From assembly GCF_001305965.1 (NCBI RefSeq), contig NZ_JXQC01000003.1:744001-808000 (forward strand): 64,000 bases of DNA. The letters are read 5' to 3'. Below are positions 54,307 to 61,235 of this stretch, in pieces; the stretch's first letter is position 1, and each line of letters begins with the position of its first letter. The notes below the pieces were generated by a model. That model was not told where the DNA came from. It was given only the letters and a program-made list of their open reading frames with translations, and ran no database searches. The translations under genes were made by a program, and so were the position numbers. The stretch comes from Erythrobacter sp. SG61-1L. Its GTDB lineage: Bacteria; Pseudomonadota; Alphaproteobacteria; Sphingomonadales; Sphingomonadaceae.

Positions 54307-55788
54307 ATGTCTGCATTCGCGAAATTCCGCGCCCGATCCACAGCGCTGGCCGGGGTGGCCAGTCTTGCCCTGACGGGCTGCATGGCCGGCGGGCCGATTG
54401 CCTCTACCGGCAGCCCGATCACCCAGACGGAGGCCCAGCAGGGCGCAGAGGCGCATCCGCAGATCGTTTCTGAATTCGGCGGGGCGATGAGCGGCGCACA
54501 GGCCGATTATATCGGCGGGATTGGCCAGAACATCGCTTACCAGTCAGGCCTTGGCAATTCGCCGGGCTCCTTCAAGGTGACGCTGCTCAATTCCTCGGTG
54601 AACAACGCTTTCGCGATTCCCGGCGGCTATGTTTACGTCACGCGCCAGCTCGTGGCGCTGATGAACAACGAAGCGGAACTGGCGGCGGTTCTCGGCCACG
54701 AAGTGGGCCATGTGGCGGCTCGCCATTCGGCCAAGCGCCAGCAGACGGCGCAACAGAATGCGCTTCTTGGCGCGATCGGGCAGATTCTTTCCGGCGTGCT
54801 GTTGGGCGATTCGTCGCTGGGCAAGCTGGGGCAGCAGATTTCCAGCACCGTGCCGGAACTCGCCACGCTCAAATATTCGCGCGGACAGGAACTGGAGGCC
54901 GATGGGCTGGGCGTGCAATATCTTGGCACTGCCGGCTACGATAAACGCGCCATGTCCACCCTGCTGGCCAGTCTGGCGGCGCAGAATTCGTTGGATGCGC
55001 AATTGCAGGGCAGGGATGCACGTATGCCCGAATGGGCATCGACTCACCCCGATCCGGCCTCTCGCGTCCAGAACGCCCAGCAACTGGCTGGTGCGGCTAA
55101 TGGTGGGGCTACGAATCGGGATACGTTCCTCACTCGCATCGGCGGCATCGTTTATGGTGACGATCCCCATCAGGGGGTGATCGAGGGCAGCCAGTTCATC
55201 CATCCCGACCTGCGGCTGAGCTTCTCTGCTCCGCAGGGCTATTACATGGTCAACGGTGCGGCGGCGGTCTCGATCAACGGCAATAGCGGGCGCGCGCAGA
55301 TGGCGGGCGGTTCCTATAGTGGGAATCTGGAGACCTATGTACGTCAGGTCTTCCAGAAACTGGGCGGAACGCAGCAGACCCTTGCGCCGCAAAACCTGCG
55401 GAAGACTACGGTGAACGGCCTGCCTGCCATGGTTGGCACGGCACGGGTGCAAAGCGGTGAAAGTCAGGTGGATGTGGTTGTCTATGCCTATGAATTTTCA
55501 GGCAATCAGGCATTCCACTTCGCGGCCATTGCCCCTGCCGGGCAGGCGGCTGTGTTTGATCCGATGTTCGCTTCGATGCGGCGGATCAGCGCGAGCGAGG
55601 CGGCCTCCGTCACTCCGCGCAAGGTGGAAGTGGTGACCGTAAGGAATGGCGACACGATTGCCTCTCTGGCGAACCGGATGGCCTATAGTGACGCGAAAGA
55701 AGCGCGCTTCCGCGTGCTGAACGGGCTTGCCTCGGGAGATACGATCAAGGCCGGTCAGAAGCTGAAAATCGTGGTGAAAGGCAGCTGA
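54307..55788 (+). CDS. M48 family metalloprotease lipoprotein with LysM domain (493 aa)
   Basis: Residues 1-25 include a lipobox (LALTGC), so the protein is probably anchored in the outer or inner membrane facing the periplasm. The zinc motif HEVGHVAARH is near residues 135-144, and the third ligand lies in GQELEADGLGVQYL. The M48 core runs to about residue 270; a central region of unknown fold follows. The C-terminus has a LysM-like unit (VTVRNGDTIASLANRMAY) that may bind peptidoglycan. It resembles BepA/LoiP-type envelope quality-control proteases. GAGGAG precedes the start. Confidence 0.9.
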   Translation: MSAFAKFRARSTALAGVASLALTGCMAGGPIASTGSPITQTEAQQGAEAHPQIVSEFGGAMSGAQADYIGGIGQNIAYQSGLGNSPGSFKVTLLNSSVNNAFAIPGGYVYVTRQLVALMNNEAELAAVLGHEVGHVAARHSAKRQQTAQQNALLGAIGQILSGVLLGDSSLGKLGQQISSTVPELATLKYSRGQELEADGLGVQYLGTAGYDKRAMSTLLASLAAQNSLDAQLQGRDARMPEWASTHPDPASRVQNAQQLAGAANGGATNRDTFLTRIGGIVYGDDPHQGVIEGSQFIHPDLRLSFSAPQGYYMVNGAAAVSINGNSGRAQMAGGSYSGNLETYVRQVFQKLGGTQQTLAPQNLRKTTVNGLPAMVGTARVQSGESQVDVVVYAYEFSGNQAFHFAAIAPAGQAAVFDPMFASMRRISASEAASVTPRKVEVVTVRNGDTIASLANRMAYSDAKEARFRVLNGLASGDTIKAGQKLKIVVKGS

Positions 55789-55846
55789 TTTCCGCCATTC
55801 CTTGCCAGGCTGCGGTAGTTTGGCAACGTCCGCGCAAGACAAATGA

Positions 55847-55876
55847 AAAGGGCGGCAGGTTTCCCTGCCGCCCTTT
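55847..55876. terminator. Bidirectional terminator between M48 protease and Flp pilin genes
   Basis: AAAGGGCGGCAGG at 55847-55859 pairs perfectly with CCTGCCGCCCTTT at 55864-55876 around a four base loop. On the minus strand the stem is followed by TTTTCATTTG, a usable T tract for the pilin transcript. Confidence 0.85.
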
Positions 55877-55897
55877 CCGGAAAATTGTGAAATGCGA

Positions 55898-56065
55898 TTA
55901 CTCGCCCTTCATCTTCGTTTCGACGGTGCCGAAGGTGGTGCTCAGCTGGTTGCCCAGCGAACCCATGGCGGTAACGGCAGCAACGGCGATCAGAGCAGCG
56001 ATCAGGCCGTATTCGATGGCGGTGGCGCCAGCTTCGTCGCGCAGCAGCTTGTTGATGAACTTCAT
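55898..56065 (-). CDS. Flp-type IVb pilin, copy A (55 aa)
   Basis: A 55 codon frame on the minus strand starts MKFINKLLRDEAGATAIEYG and ends in a polar tail. The G-A-T-A-I-E-Y-G-L-I stretch is the Flp pilin prepilin-peptidase site with the Glu5 and Tyr6 of the mature chain, followed by a hydrophobic helix (IAALIAVAAVTAMG). The mature chain would be about 40 residues. The frame is below the usual 60 residue cutoff. A second pilin gene lies 99 bases upstream, and a strong terminator follows. The tad assembly genes are not in the window. Confidence 0.9.
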   Translation of the reverse strand: MKFINKLLRDEAGATAIEYGLIAALIAVAAVTAMGSLGNQLSTTFGTVETKMKGE

Positions 56066-56164
56066 GGCTAGTCTCCTGGTTCAGTCTTCGGACCCGGGCC
56101 AACCCCACATGACTGGTTCGGGCAGTTTGTGATTACGTATCAAAGGTTGAAAAAGAGCTAATCC

Positions 56165-56359
56165 CTAGTTTGAAGAGCCCCCCATCGCGTTGGTTGCGGT
56201 CTGGCTCATCTGGCCCCACAGCCCCCCACTGCCAGCACCTACGCCTTGCAAGGCGCCGACAATCGCAATGACAATCAATGACACGATCAGTCCGTATTCG
56301 ATGGCAGTAGCCCCCCTGGCATCAGCCAGGATTTCCTTGATCAGAATGGCTCTGTTCAT
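56165..56359 (-). CDS. Flp-type IVb pilin, copy B (64 aa)
   Basis: This pilin begins MNRAILIKEILADARGATAIEYG and shares the GATAIEYGLI cleavage region with copy A. The hydrophobic helix is VSLIVIAIVGALQGVGAG, and a longer Gly/Ser/Asn-rich tail follows (WGQMSQTATNAMGGSSN). The tail difference suggests that the two pilins are not interchangeable. It is the upstream gene of the tandem pair. GGGTAACCTGAA precedes the start, a weak ribosome binding site. Confidence 0.88.
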   Translation of the reverse strand: MNRAILIKEILADARGATAIEYGLIVSLIVIAIVGALQGVGAGSGGLWGQMSQTATNAMGGSSN

Positions 56360-56430
56360 TTCAGGTTACCCCCGTCCAATTCGGACTGACCATGCTGGTT
56401 TCGCAGAACAGTCCTAACGAAAGGTTTCCA

Positions 56431-56883
56431 GTGAACTCACTTCTGCAAAAAAATCCGACATGGATATTGGTTGTGGCTGCCGCGATTGCCGGAGAGGGGG
56501 TGGGGAAGGACGGCTGCGTGCTGATGCATAAACGCCCGGAGGGTAAACACCATGGGGGGCTGTGGGAGTTCCCCGGAGGCAAGGTAGAGGCCGGGGAAAC
56601 CCCGGCATTGGCCTTGATTCGCGAGATTGAGGAGGAACTTGGACTCATCCTGGACCCGGCCGGGATGGCGCCTGCCGGTTTCGCCGAATCCATTCCTGAA
56701 GGTGCGAATCCAGCAATTGTCATTCTTCTTTACACTGCATCCCGTTGGACGGGGGAACCGCATGCCTATGAAGGCGGGGGCTGGGGCTGGTTCACGCTGG
56801 ATGAGGCAAAGGCGCTGAACAAGCCGCCTTTGGACGTGGTTTTGCTCGATGGTTTGATCGAACTGAAAAAAGGTGTCGGATAG
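56431..56883 (+). CDS. Nudix hydrolase of the MutT type (150 aa)
   Basis: MutT-type enzymes destroy oxidised dGTP (8-oxo-dGTP) to prevent mutation. The Nudix box reads GGKVEAGETPALALIREIEEELGL with all G-x5-E-x7-R-E-x2-E-E-x-G positions present (about residues 47-69). HKRPEGKHHGGLWEFPGG precedes it, as in MutT. I start at GTG 56431, which follows GAAAGG; an ATG at 56392 would add 13 residues not seen in relatives. It is divergent from pilin copy B and followed by a tRNA gene. Confidence 0.88.
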   Translation: MNSLLQKNPTWILVVAAAIAGEGVGKDGCVLMHKRPEGKHHGGLWEFPGGKVEAGETPALALIREIEEELGLILDPAGMAPAGFAESIPEGANPAIVILLYTASRWTGEPHAYEGGGWGWFTLDEAKALNKPPLDVVLLDGLIELKKGVG

Positions 56884-56928
56884 GGATTGCCAAGTATGAA
56901 TCATCCCCCTATTGGGCGCCCTCCAAGC

Positions 56929-57005
56929 GCGCCCGTAGCTCAGCTGGATAGAGCATCAGACTACGAATCTGAGGGTCGGACGTTCGAATCGTTCCGGGCG
57001 CGCCA
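56929..57005 (+). tRNA. tRNA-Arg (anticodon ACG)
   Basis: A 77 nucleotide cloverleaf is complete. The acceptor stem GCGCCCG pairs with CGGGCGC; the D arm is GCTC-AGCTGGATA-GAGC; the anticodon stem TCAGA/TCTGA encloses CTACGAA, so the anticodon is ACG at 56963-56965; the T loop is TTCGAAT. The 3' CCA is encoded. It reads CGN arginine codons after inosine modification of A34. A strong terminator follows. Confidence 0.97.
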
Positions 57006-57007
57006 AT

Positions 57008-57046
57008 AAACAAAAGGCCATCCCAGCAAGGGGTGGCCTTTTGTTT
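57008..57046 (+). terminator. Terminator after tRNA-Arg
   Basis: AAACAAAAGGCCA at 57008-57020 pairs perfectly with TGGCCTTTTGTTT at 57034-57046, and CCC/GGG extends the stem inside. The stem itself supplies the T-rich tail. It begins two bases after the tRNA CCA. Confidence 0.88.
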
Positions 57047-57218
57047 ATCGGGCACCAGCCAGCCATCCGGAACGCCTGGAATTCGAACGGGCGATCTCTT
57101 TTCAGAATCGCGCGTGACGCGATTCCCCGCAGCCATGGCACGCTTCCCCGCGCGAGACGGAACGCCGCCCCGCCGCGATCGGTTTTTCCTGCACTGCAAC
57201 AGCACAGAGAGGAAAATG

Positions 57219-57710
57219 ATGGCTACCGACATCGACATCTTCGACCGCCTCAAGCAGGATCACGATCTTCATCGCGACCTTCTGGACCGCATTGAGCAGA
57301 CGCATGGCGAGAGCGCAGAGCGTGCCGAGCTGTTCGAGCGCCTGACGCTTGAACTGAAGGGCCATGCGTCAGCGGAAGAGCAGGCGCTCTATTCAACCAT
57401 GATGCGCAAGCCCGAGACCACCGACGAAACCCGCCATTCGGTTGCAGAGCATCACGAGATCGAGGAAGCGCTGAACGACATTGCCGCCACCGATATGGCC
57501 AGCGGCGCGTGGCTGGTGAAGTTCCGCCAGCTCAAGCACGATTACCTCCATCATATCGACGAGGAGGAGGAAGAGCATTTCCCCGACTTTGCCGAGCACC
57601 TCACCCGTGATGACGAGGTGCATATGGAAGAAGTGTTCGAGCGTCGGAAGTCCGCCGAAAAGGCTCAGGCCGAGGTGACTCCCGAACGCAAGGAGGATGC
57701 AAAGGAATAG
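57219..57710 (+). CDS. Hemerythrin domain protein (163 aa)
   Basis: The helical bundle carries the iron-binding histidines and acids of hemerythrin-like proteins: KQDHDLHRDLL, GHASAEEQALYSTM, AEHHEIEEAL and LKHDYLHHIDEEEEEHFPDF. The bound di-iron centre may hold oxygen or nitric oxide, or support iron-sulfur repair. The C-terminal 25 residues are a charged tail. I start at ATG 57219, six bases after AGGA; the adjacent ATG at 57216 is possible. It stands alone between tRNA-Arg and folE. Confidence 0.88.
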   Translation: MATDIDIFDRLKQDHDLHRDLLDRIEQTHGESAERAELFERLTLELKGHASAEEQALYSTMMRKPETTDETRHSVAEHHEIEEALNDIAATDMASGAWLVKFRQLKHDYLHHIDEEEEEHFPDFAEHLTRDDEVHMEEVFERRKSAEKAQAEVTPERKEDAKE

Positions 57711-57796
57711 GGGGCACTTGGCTAATCGGCTCAAGACTTCTAACGGACTTGCCATGGCGCTGCCTCTTCATGGCGCGCTTGGCAGGACGTTGAAGC

Positions 57797-58372
57797 ATGA
57801 GCACCAAACCCCCCGTACCCGAAGAGGTGCAGGAAGCCATCCGCACGTTGATCCGCTGGGCGGGCGACGATCCAACCCGCGAGGGCCTGGTAGACACGCC
57901 CCAGCGCGTAGCACGCGCCTGGAGAGAGTATTGCGAAGGCTATAGTGACGATCCCGGCATCCACCTTTCCCGCGTGTTCGAGGAAGTGGGCGGCTATGAC
58001 GAGATCGTGCTGCTGAAGGACATTCCCTTCCAGTCGCACTGCGAACACCATATGGCGCCGATCATCGGCAAGGCAGCGATCGCCTATCTGCCGACGGACC
58101 ATGTCGTAGGCATTTCCAAGCTGGCCCGTGTGTTGCACGGTTATGCCAGGCGCCTGCAGGTTCAGGAACGCCTGACTGCCGAAGTGGCGGATTGCATCGA
58201 ACGCCACCTCAAGCCGCGCGGCGTTGCCGTGGTGATCGAGGCGAGCCATTCCTGCATGACCGCACGCGGTGTGCGCACGCCCGGTGTGGGCATGGTGACC
58301 AGCCGCGTGACCGGGGTGTTCCGGAAGGATCAGCGCAGCCGTGAGGAAGTGCTCAAGCTGATGGGCTATTGA
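57797..58372 (+). CDS. folE: GTP cyclohydrolase I (191 aa)
   Basis: The enzyme opens GTP to dihydroneopterin triphosphate, the start of folate synthesis. Zinc and active-site residues lie in SHCEHHMAPIIGKAAIAY and in SHSCMTARGVRTPG. GLVDTPQRVARAW begins the core, and LKLMGY ends it. Length is normal for the type IA enzyme, so zinc rather than another metal is expected. A clear intrinsic terminator follows. Confidence 0.97.
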   Translation: MSTKPPVPEEVQEAIRTLIRWAGDDPTREGLVDTPQRVARAWREYCEGYSDDPGIHLSRVFEEVGGYDEIVLLKDIPFQSHCEHHMAPIIGKAAIAYLPTDHVVGISKLARVLHGYARRLQVQERLTAEVADCIERHLKPRGVAVVIEASHSCMTARGVRTPGVGMVTSRVTGVFRKDQRSREEVLKLMGY

Positions 58373-58403
58373 TCCCCCCACGGGCATAGCTTTGCCCCAA
58401 CGA

Positions 58404-58433
58404 AAAAAGCCCGCCTGTGAAGGCGGGCTTTTT
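58404..58433 (+). terminator. Intrinsic terminator after folE
   Basis: AAAAAGCCCGCCT at 58404-58416 pairs with AGGCGGGCTTTTT at 58421-58433 around GTGA. T-rich sequence (TTTTTCTTTG) follows. It lies between the convergent folE and peroxiredoxin genes, and the A run lets it act in both directions. Confidence 0.9.
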
Positions 58434-58456
58434 CTTTGTCGGCCTGTGGCGGCTGC

Positions 58457-58936
58457 TCAGAGCTGGCCGAGGAGGTATTCCGCGCTGGAGACGTTGAAGT
58501 CGCCCGGTGCTTCGACATTCAGCTTTTCGACCACGCCGTCATTCACCAGCACAGAGAAGCGCTGGCCACGCGTGCCCATGCCGAAGCCGCTGCCGTCCAT
58601 GGTAAGGCCGAGAGCCTTCACGAAGTCGCCATTGCCATCGGCCAGCATGGTCACGGCGTCGGAACCTGAAGCCTTGCCCCATGCGCCCATCACGAATGCG
58701 TCGTTCACGGCAGTGCAGGCGATCTCGTCGATACCCTTGGCCTTCAGTTCTTCTGCCTTTTCGACATAGCCCGGAAGGTGCTTGGCCGAGCAGGTGGGGG
58801 TGAAGGCACCCGGCACCGAGAACAGCGCGACCTTCTTGCCAGCGAAATATTCGCCCGACTGCACAGCTTCGGGACCGTTCGCAGTCACCTTCACCAGCTT
58901 AACGTCAGGCAGCTTGTCACCCACTGAAATCGTCAT
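58457..58936 (-). CDS. Peroxiredoxin, Prx5 type (159 aa)
   Basis: The enzyme reduces hydrogen peroxide or organic peroxides. The catalytic cysteine is Cys49 in VPGAFTPTCS, and a second cysteine, Cys73 in DEIACTAV, may resolve it. The start MTISVGDKLPDV and the GTRGQRFSVLV segment are typical of the Prx5/TSA-like group that uses glutathione or glutaredoxin. The start at 58936 follows AAGGGA; an in-frame ATG at 59005 adds 23 unlike residues. It is divergent from the exported protein gene at 59121. Confidence 0.93.
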   Translation of the reverse strand: MTISVGDKLPDVKLVKVTANGPEAVQSGEYFAGKKVALFSVPGAFTPTCSAKHLPGYVEKAEELKAKGIDEIACTAVNDAFVMGAWGKASGSDAVTMLADGNGDFVKALGLTMDGSGFGMGTRGQRFSVLVNDGVVEKLNVEAPGDFNVSSAEYLLGQL

Positions 58937-59120
58937 CTTGAATCCCTTTCCAGAGCCTTTTCCGTCCTGGGCGCGGGGATAGGCCGCAAGGGACGGGGCG
59001 CGCAACCGGGACTTTCTTCGCCGATGGTTAATTTCGCTTCACGACGCATGTTGAAGATCGGGTAAACGCGGTGGGCGACCTTTCGCCACAGCGGATATTT
59101 CCGCGAGTGGAGACAGGGCA

Positions 59121-59579
59121 ATGAAACAGAACGGATGGGTAGCGGCGGCTTTGTCCGTCGCGGCACTCGTCGCTCCGGTAAAGGCGCAGGCCGCGCCGGG
59201 CGACGATGCGGAAAAAGTGCGGCGGCTGGACATCATGCTGATGGTCAGCGCTTTGCGTTGCCGGAACACGGCCGATGGCTTTCAGGACGATTACAATCGC
59301 TTCTCGTCCGAACATCTCAATGAACTCAATGCTTCGGCCGGCACGCTCAAGCGTAGTCTGGAGGCTCGCTATGGGGCAGCGGGCGCCAAACGCGAACTCG
59401 ACAGGATGAGCGTCAGCATGGCCAATGCCTATGGGCAGGGGCACCCTTGGCTTGGTTGTCATGAACTGAAGGAAGCCACGCAAGGCCTTGCCGGAAACCA
59501 CGCGCCGGGGGCGCTGCTTTCCGCTGCCGAAGAACTCCTGGGCGACAGCGGACGCTCATCGCTGGTGGCGGGATACTGA
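59121..59579 (+). CDS. Exported protein of unknown function (152 aa)
   Basis: Residues 1-24 form a signal peptide ending AQA. The mature protein is helical, with one cysteine pair (Cys47 in ALRCRNT and Cys112 in WLGCHEL), which may form a disulfide. No family is recognised, but the ALRCRNTADGFQDDYNRF segment looks conserved in character. It starts after GGAGACAGGGCA. A terminator-like hairpin lies between it and ahcY, so it is probably a single-gene transcript. Confidence 0.6.
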   Translation: MKQNGWVAAALSVAALVAPVKAQAAPGDDAEKVRRLDIMLMVSALRCRNTADGFQDDYNRFSSEHLNELNASAGTLKRSLEARYGAAGAKRELDRMSVSMANAYGQGHPWLGCHELKEATQGLAGNHAPGALLSAAEELLGDSGRSSLVAGY

Positions 59580-59635
59580 CCGCTTCATCGATATTCCCCG
59601 AGGCCGGACTTTACCTCCGGTCCCTGCAGCGTCTA

Positions 59636-59663
59636 AGGGCGGCTTCCTAAGGGATGCCGCCCT
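59636..59663 (+). terminator. Terminator between the exported protein gene and ahcY
   Basis: AGGGCGGC at 59636-59643 pairs with GCCGCCCT at 59656-59663, followed by CTTTTTCTTC, a clear T tract. It lies 57 bases after the preceding stop and 50 bases before the ahcY start, and could also act as an attenuator for ahcY. Confidence 0.75.
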
Positions 59664-59714
59664 CTTTTTCTTCGCGGCGCCCAGCCTTGTGTTCAAGACC
59701 CGGGAGAACGTGCA

Positions 59715-61127
59715 GTGGCGACCAATGTTGCGGAGATTACCGGCGATTACGTCGTGAAGGATATTTCGCTTGCCGATTATGGGCGGGCCGAAATCGCCAT
59801 CGCCGAGACCGAAATGCCCGGCCTGATGGCCCTGCGCGAGGAATATGGCGCATCGCAGCCGCTCAAGGGCGCGCGGATCACCGGTTCGCTCCATATGACG
59901 ATCCAGACCGCGGTGCTGATCGAAACGCTGGTCGCGCTTGGTGCCGATGTGCGCTGGGCCACCTGCAATATCTTCTCGACGCAGGATCACGCTGCCGCTG
60001 CAATTGCCGCAGCAGGCATTCCCGTCTTCGCGATCAAGGGTGAAAGCCTTGCCGAATATTGGGATTACGTCGGCAGCATCTTCGACTGGGGTGAAGACAC
60101 CACCGCCAATATGATCCTCGATGACGGCGGCGATGCCACCATGTTCGCCCTGTGGGGCGCACGCGTCGAGGCTGGTGATGAGCTGCCCGAACCGGCCAAT
60201 GCGGAGGAAATCGAATTCCAGCGCGCGCTGAAGGCCTTCCTCAAGGCGCGCCCCGGCTATCTCACCGAAACCGTGAAGGCTATTCGCGGCGTTTCGGAAG
60301 AAACCACCACTGGCGTCCACCGCCTCTATCACATCGCCAAGAACGGCAAACTGCCTTTCCCGGCGATCAATGTGAACGACAGCGTGACCAAGTCGAAGTT
60401 CGACAACCTCTATGGCTGCAAGGAATCGCTGGTCGACGCCATTCGCCGCGCCACTGACGTGATGCTGGCAGGCAAGGTCGCCTGCGTCGCCGGCTTCGGC
60501 GATGTGGGCAAGGGCTCGGCCGCCTCGCTGCGTCAAGGCGGCGCTCGCGTGATGGTCACCGAAATCGACCCCATCTGCGCCCTGCAGGCCGCGATGGAAG
60601 GCTATGAAGTGGTGACGATGGAAGACGCAGTGAAGCGCTGCGACATCTTCGTCACTGCTACCGGCAATGAAGATGTGATCACTGCCGAGCATATGAAGGC
60701 GATGAAGCCGATGGCGATCGTCTGCAATATCGGCCACTTCGACAGTGAGATCCAGATTTCGGCACTCGATAATTACGAGTGGACCGAGATCAAGCCGGGC
60801 ACCGATCTGGTAACTTTCCCGGACGGCAAGCAGATCATCGTGCTGGCCAAGGGCCGACTGGTGAATCTGGGTTGCGCCACCGGCCATCCCAGCTTCGTGA
60901 TGTCCTCCAGCTTCACCAATCAGGTGCTGGCGCAGATCGAACTGTTCACCAAGGGCGATGATTACGCCAATCAGGTCTATGTGCTGCCCAAGCATCTGGA
61001 CGAGAAGGTGGCGGCGCTGCACCTCGAAAAGCTGGGCGTGAAGCTCACCACGCTTACCCCCAAGCAGGCCGACTATATCGGCGTGCCGAAGGAAGGGCCG
61101 TTCAAGCCCGAGCATTACCGTTACTGA
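59715..61127 (+). CDS. ahcY: Adenosylhomocysteinase (470 aa)
   Basis: The enzyme splits S-adenosylhomocysteine into adenosine and homocysteine, with bound NAD+. The core includes [37 protein letters not shown], the NAD-binding [17 protein letters not shown] and the final [24 protein letters not shown], which is split across its conserved ends. The extra insert near residues 150-190 is typical of the bacterial 470 aa form. Translation starts at GTG 59715 after GGGAG. No SAH riboswitch is recognised in the leader. Confidence 0.97.
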   Translation: MATNVAEITGDYVVKDISLADYGRAEIAIAETEMPGLMALREEYGASQPLKGARITGSLHMTIQTAVLIETLVALGADVRWATCNIFSTQDHAAAAIAAAGIPVFAIKGESLAEYWDYVGSIFDWGEDTTANMILDDGGDATMFALWGARVEAGDELPEPANAEEIEFQRALKAFLKARPGYLTETVKAIRGVSEETTTGVHRLYHIAKNGKLPFPAINVNDSVTKSKFDNLYGCKESLVDAIRRATDVMLAGKVACVAGFGDVGKGSAASLRQGGARVMVTEIDPICALQAAMEGYEVVTMEDAVKRCDIFVTATGNEDVITAEHMKAMKPMAIVCNIGHFDSEIQISALDNYEWTEIKPGTDLVTFPDGKQIIVLAKGRLVNLGCATGHPSFVMSSSFTNQVLAQIELFTKGDDYANQVYVLPKHLDEKVAALHLEKLGVKLTTLTPKQADYIGVPKEGPFKPEHYRY

Positions 61128-61135
61128 TCCTGTTC

Positions 61136-61161
61136 GGAGCGGCGGGGTAACCCGCCGCTCC
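61136..61161 (+). terminator. Terminator after ahcY
   Basis: GGAGCGGCGGG at 61136-61146 and CCCGCCGCTCC at 61151-61161 pair perfectly over 11 positions with a GTAA loop, eight bases after the ahcY stop. No T run follows. Confidence 0.65.
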
Positions 61162-61235
61162 CCAGATCGCTATCCACAGGGCGTTTGCCTGCGATACCAT
61201 TGTAATCGCGGCCTGCCGGGCATAGCGAAGTCCCC

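Noticed and set aside
56929-57046. tRNA-Arg as an integration site of a mobile element.
   Set aside because: The tRNA is intact, followed at once by its terminator and then ordinary genes. No integrase or direct repeat of its 3' end is visible.
59580-59714. An SAH riboswitch in the ahcY leader.
   Set aside because: The leader holds a plain hairpin with a T tract and no recognisable SAH aptamer core.
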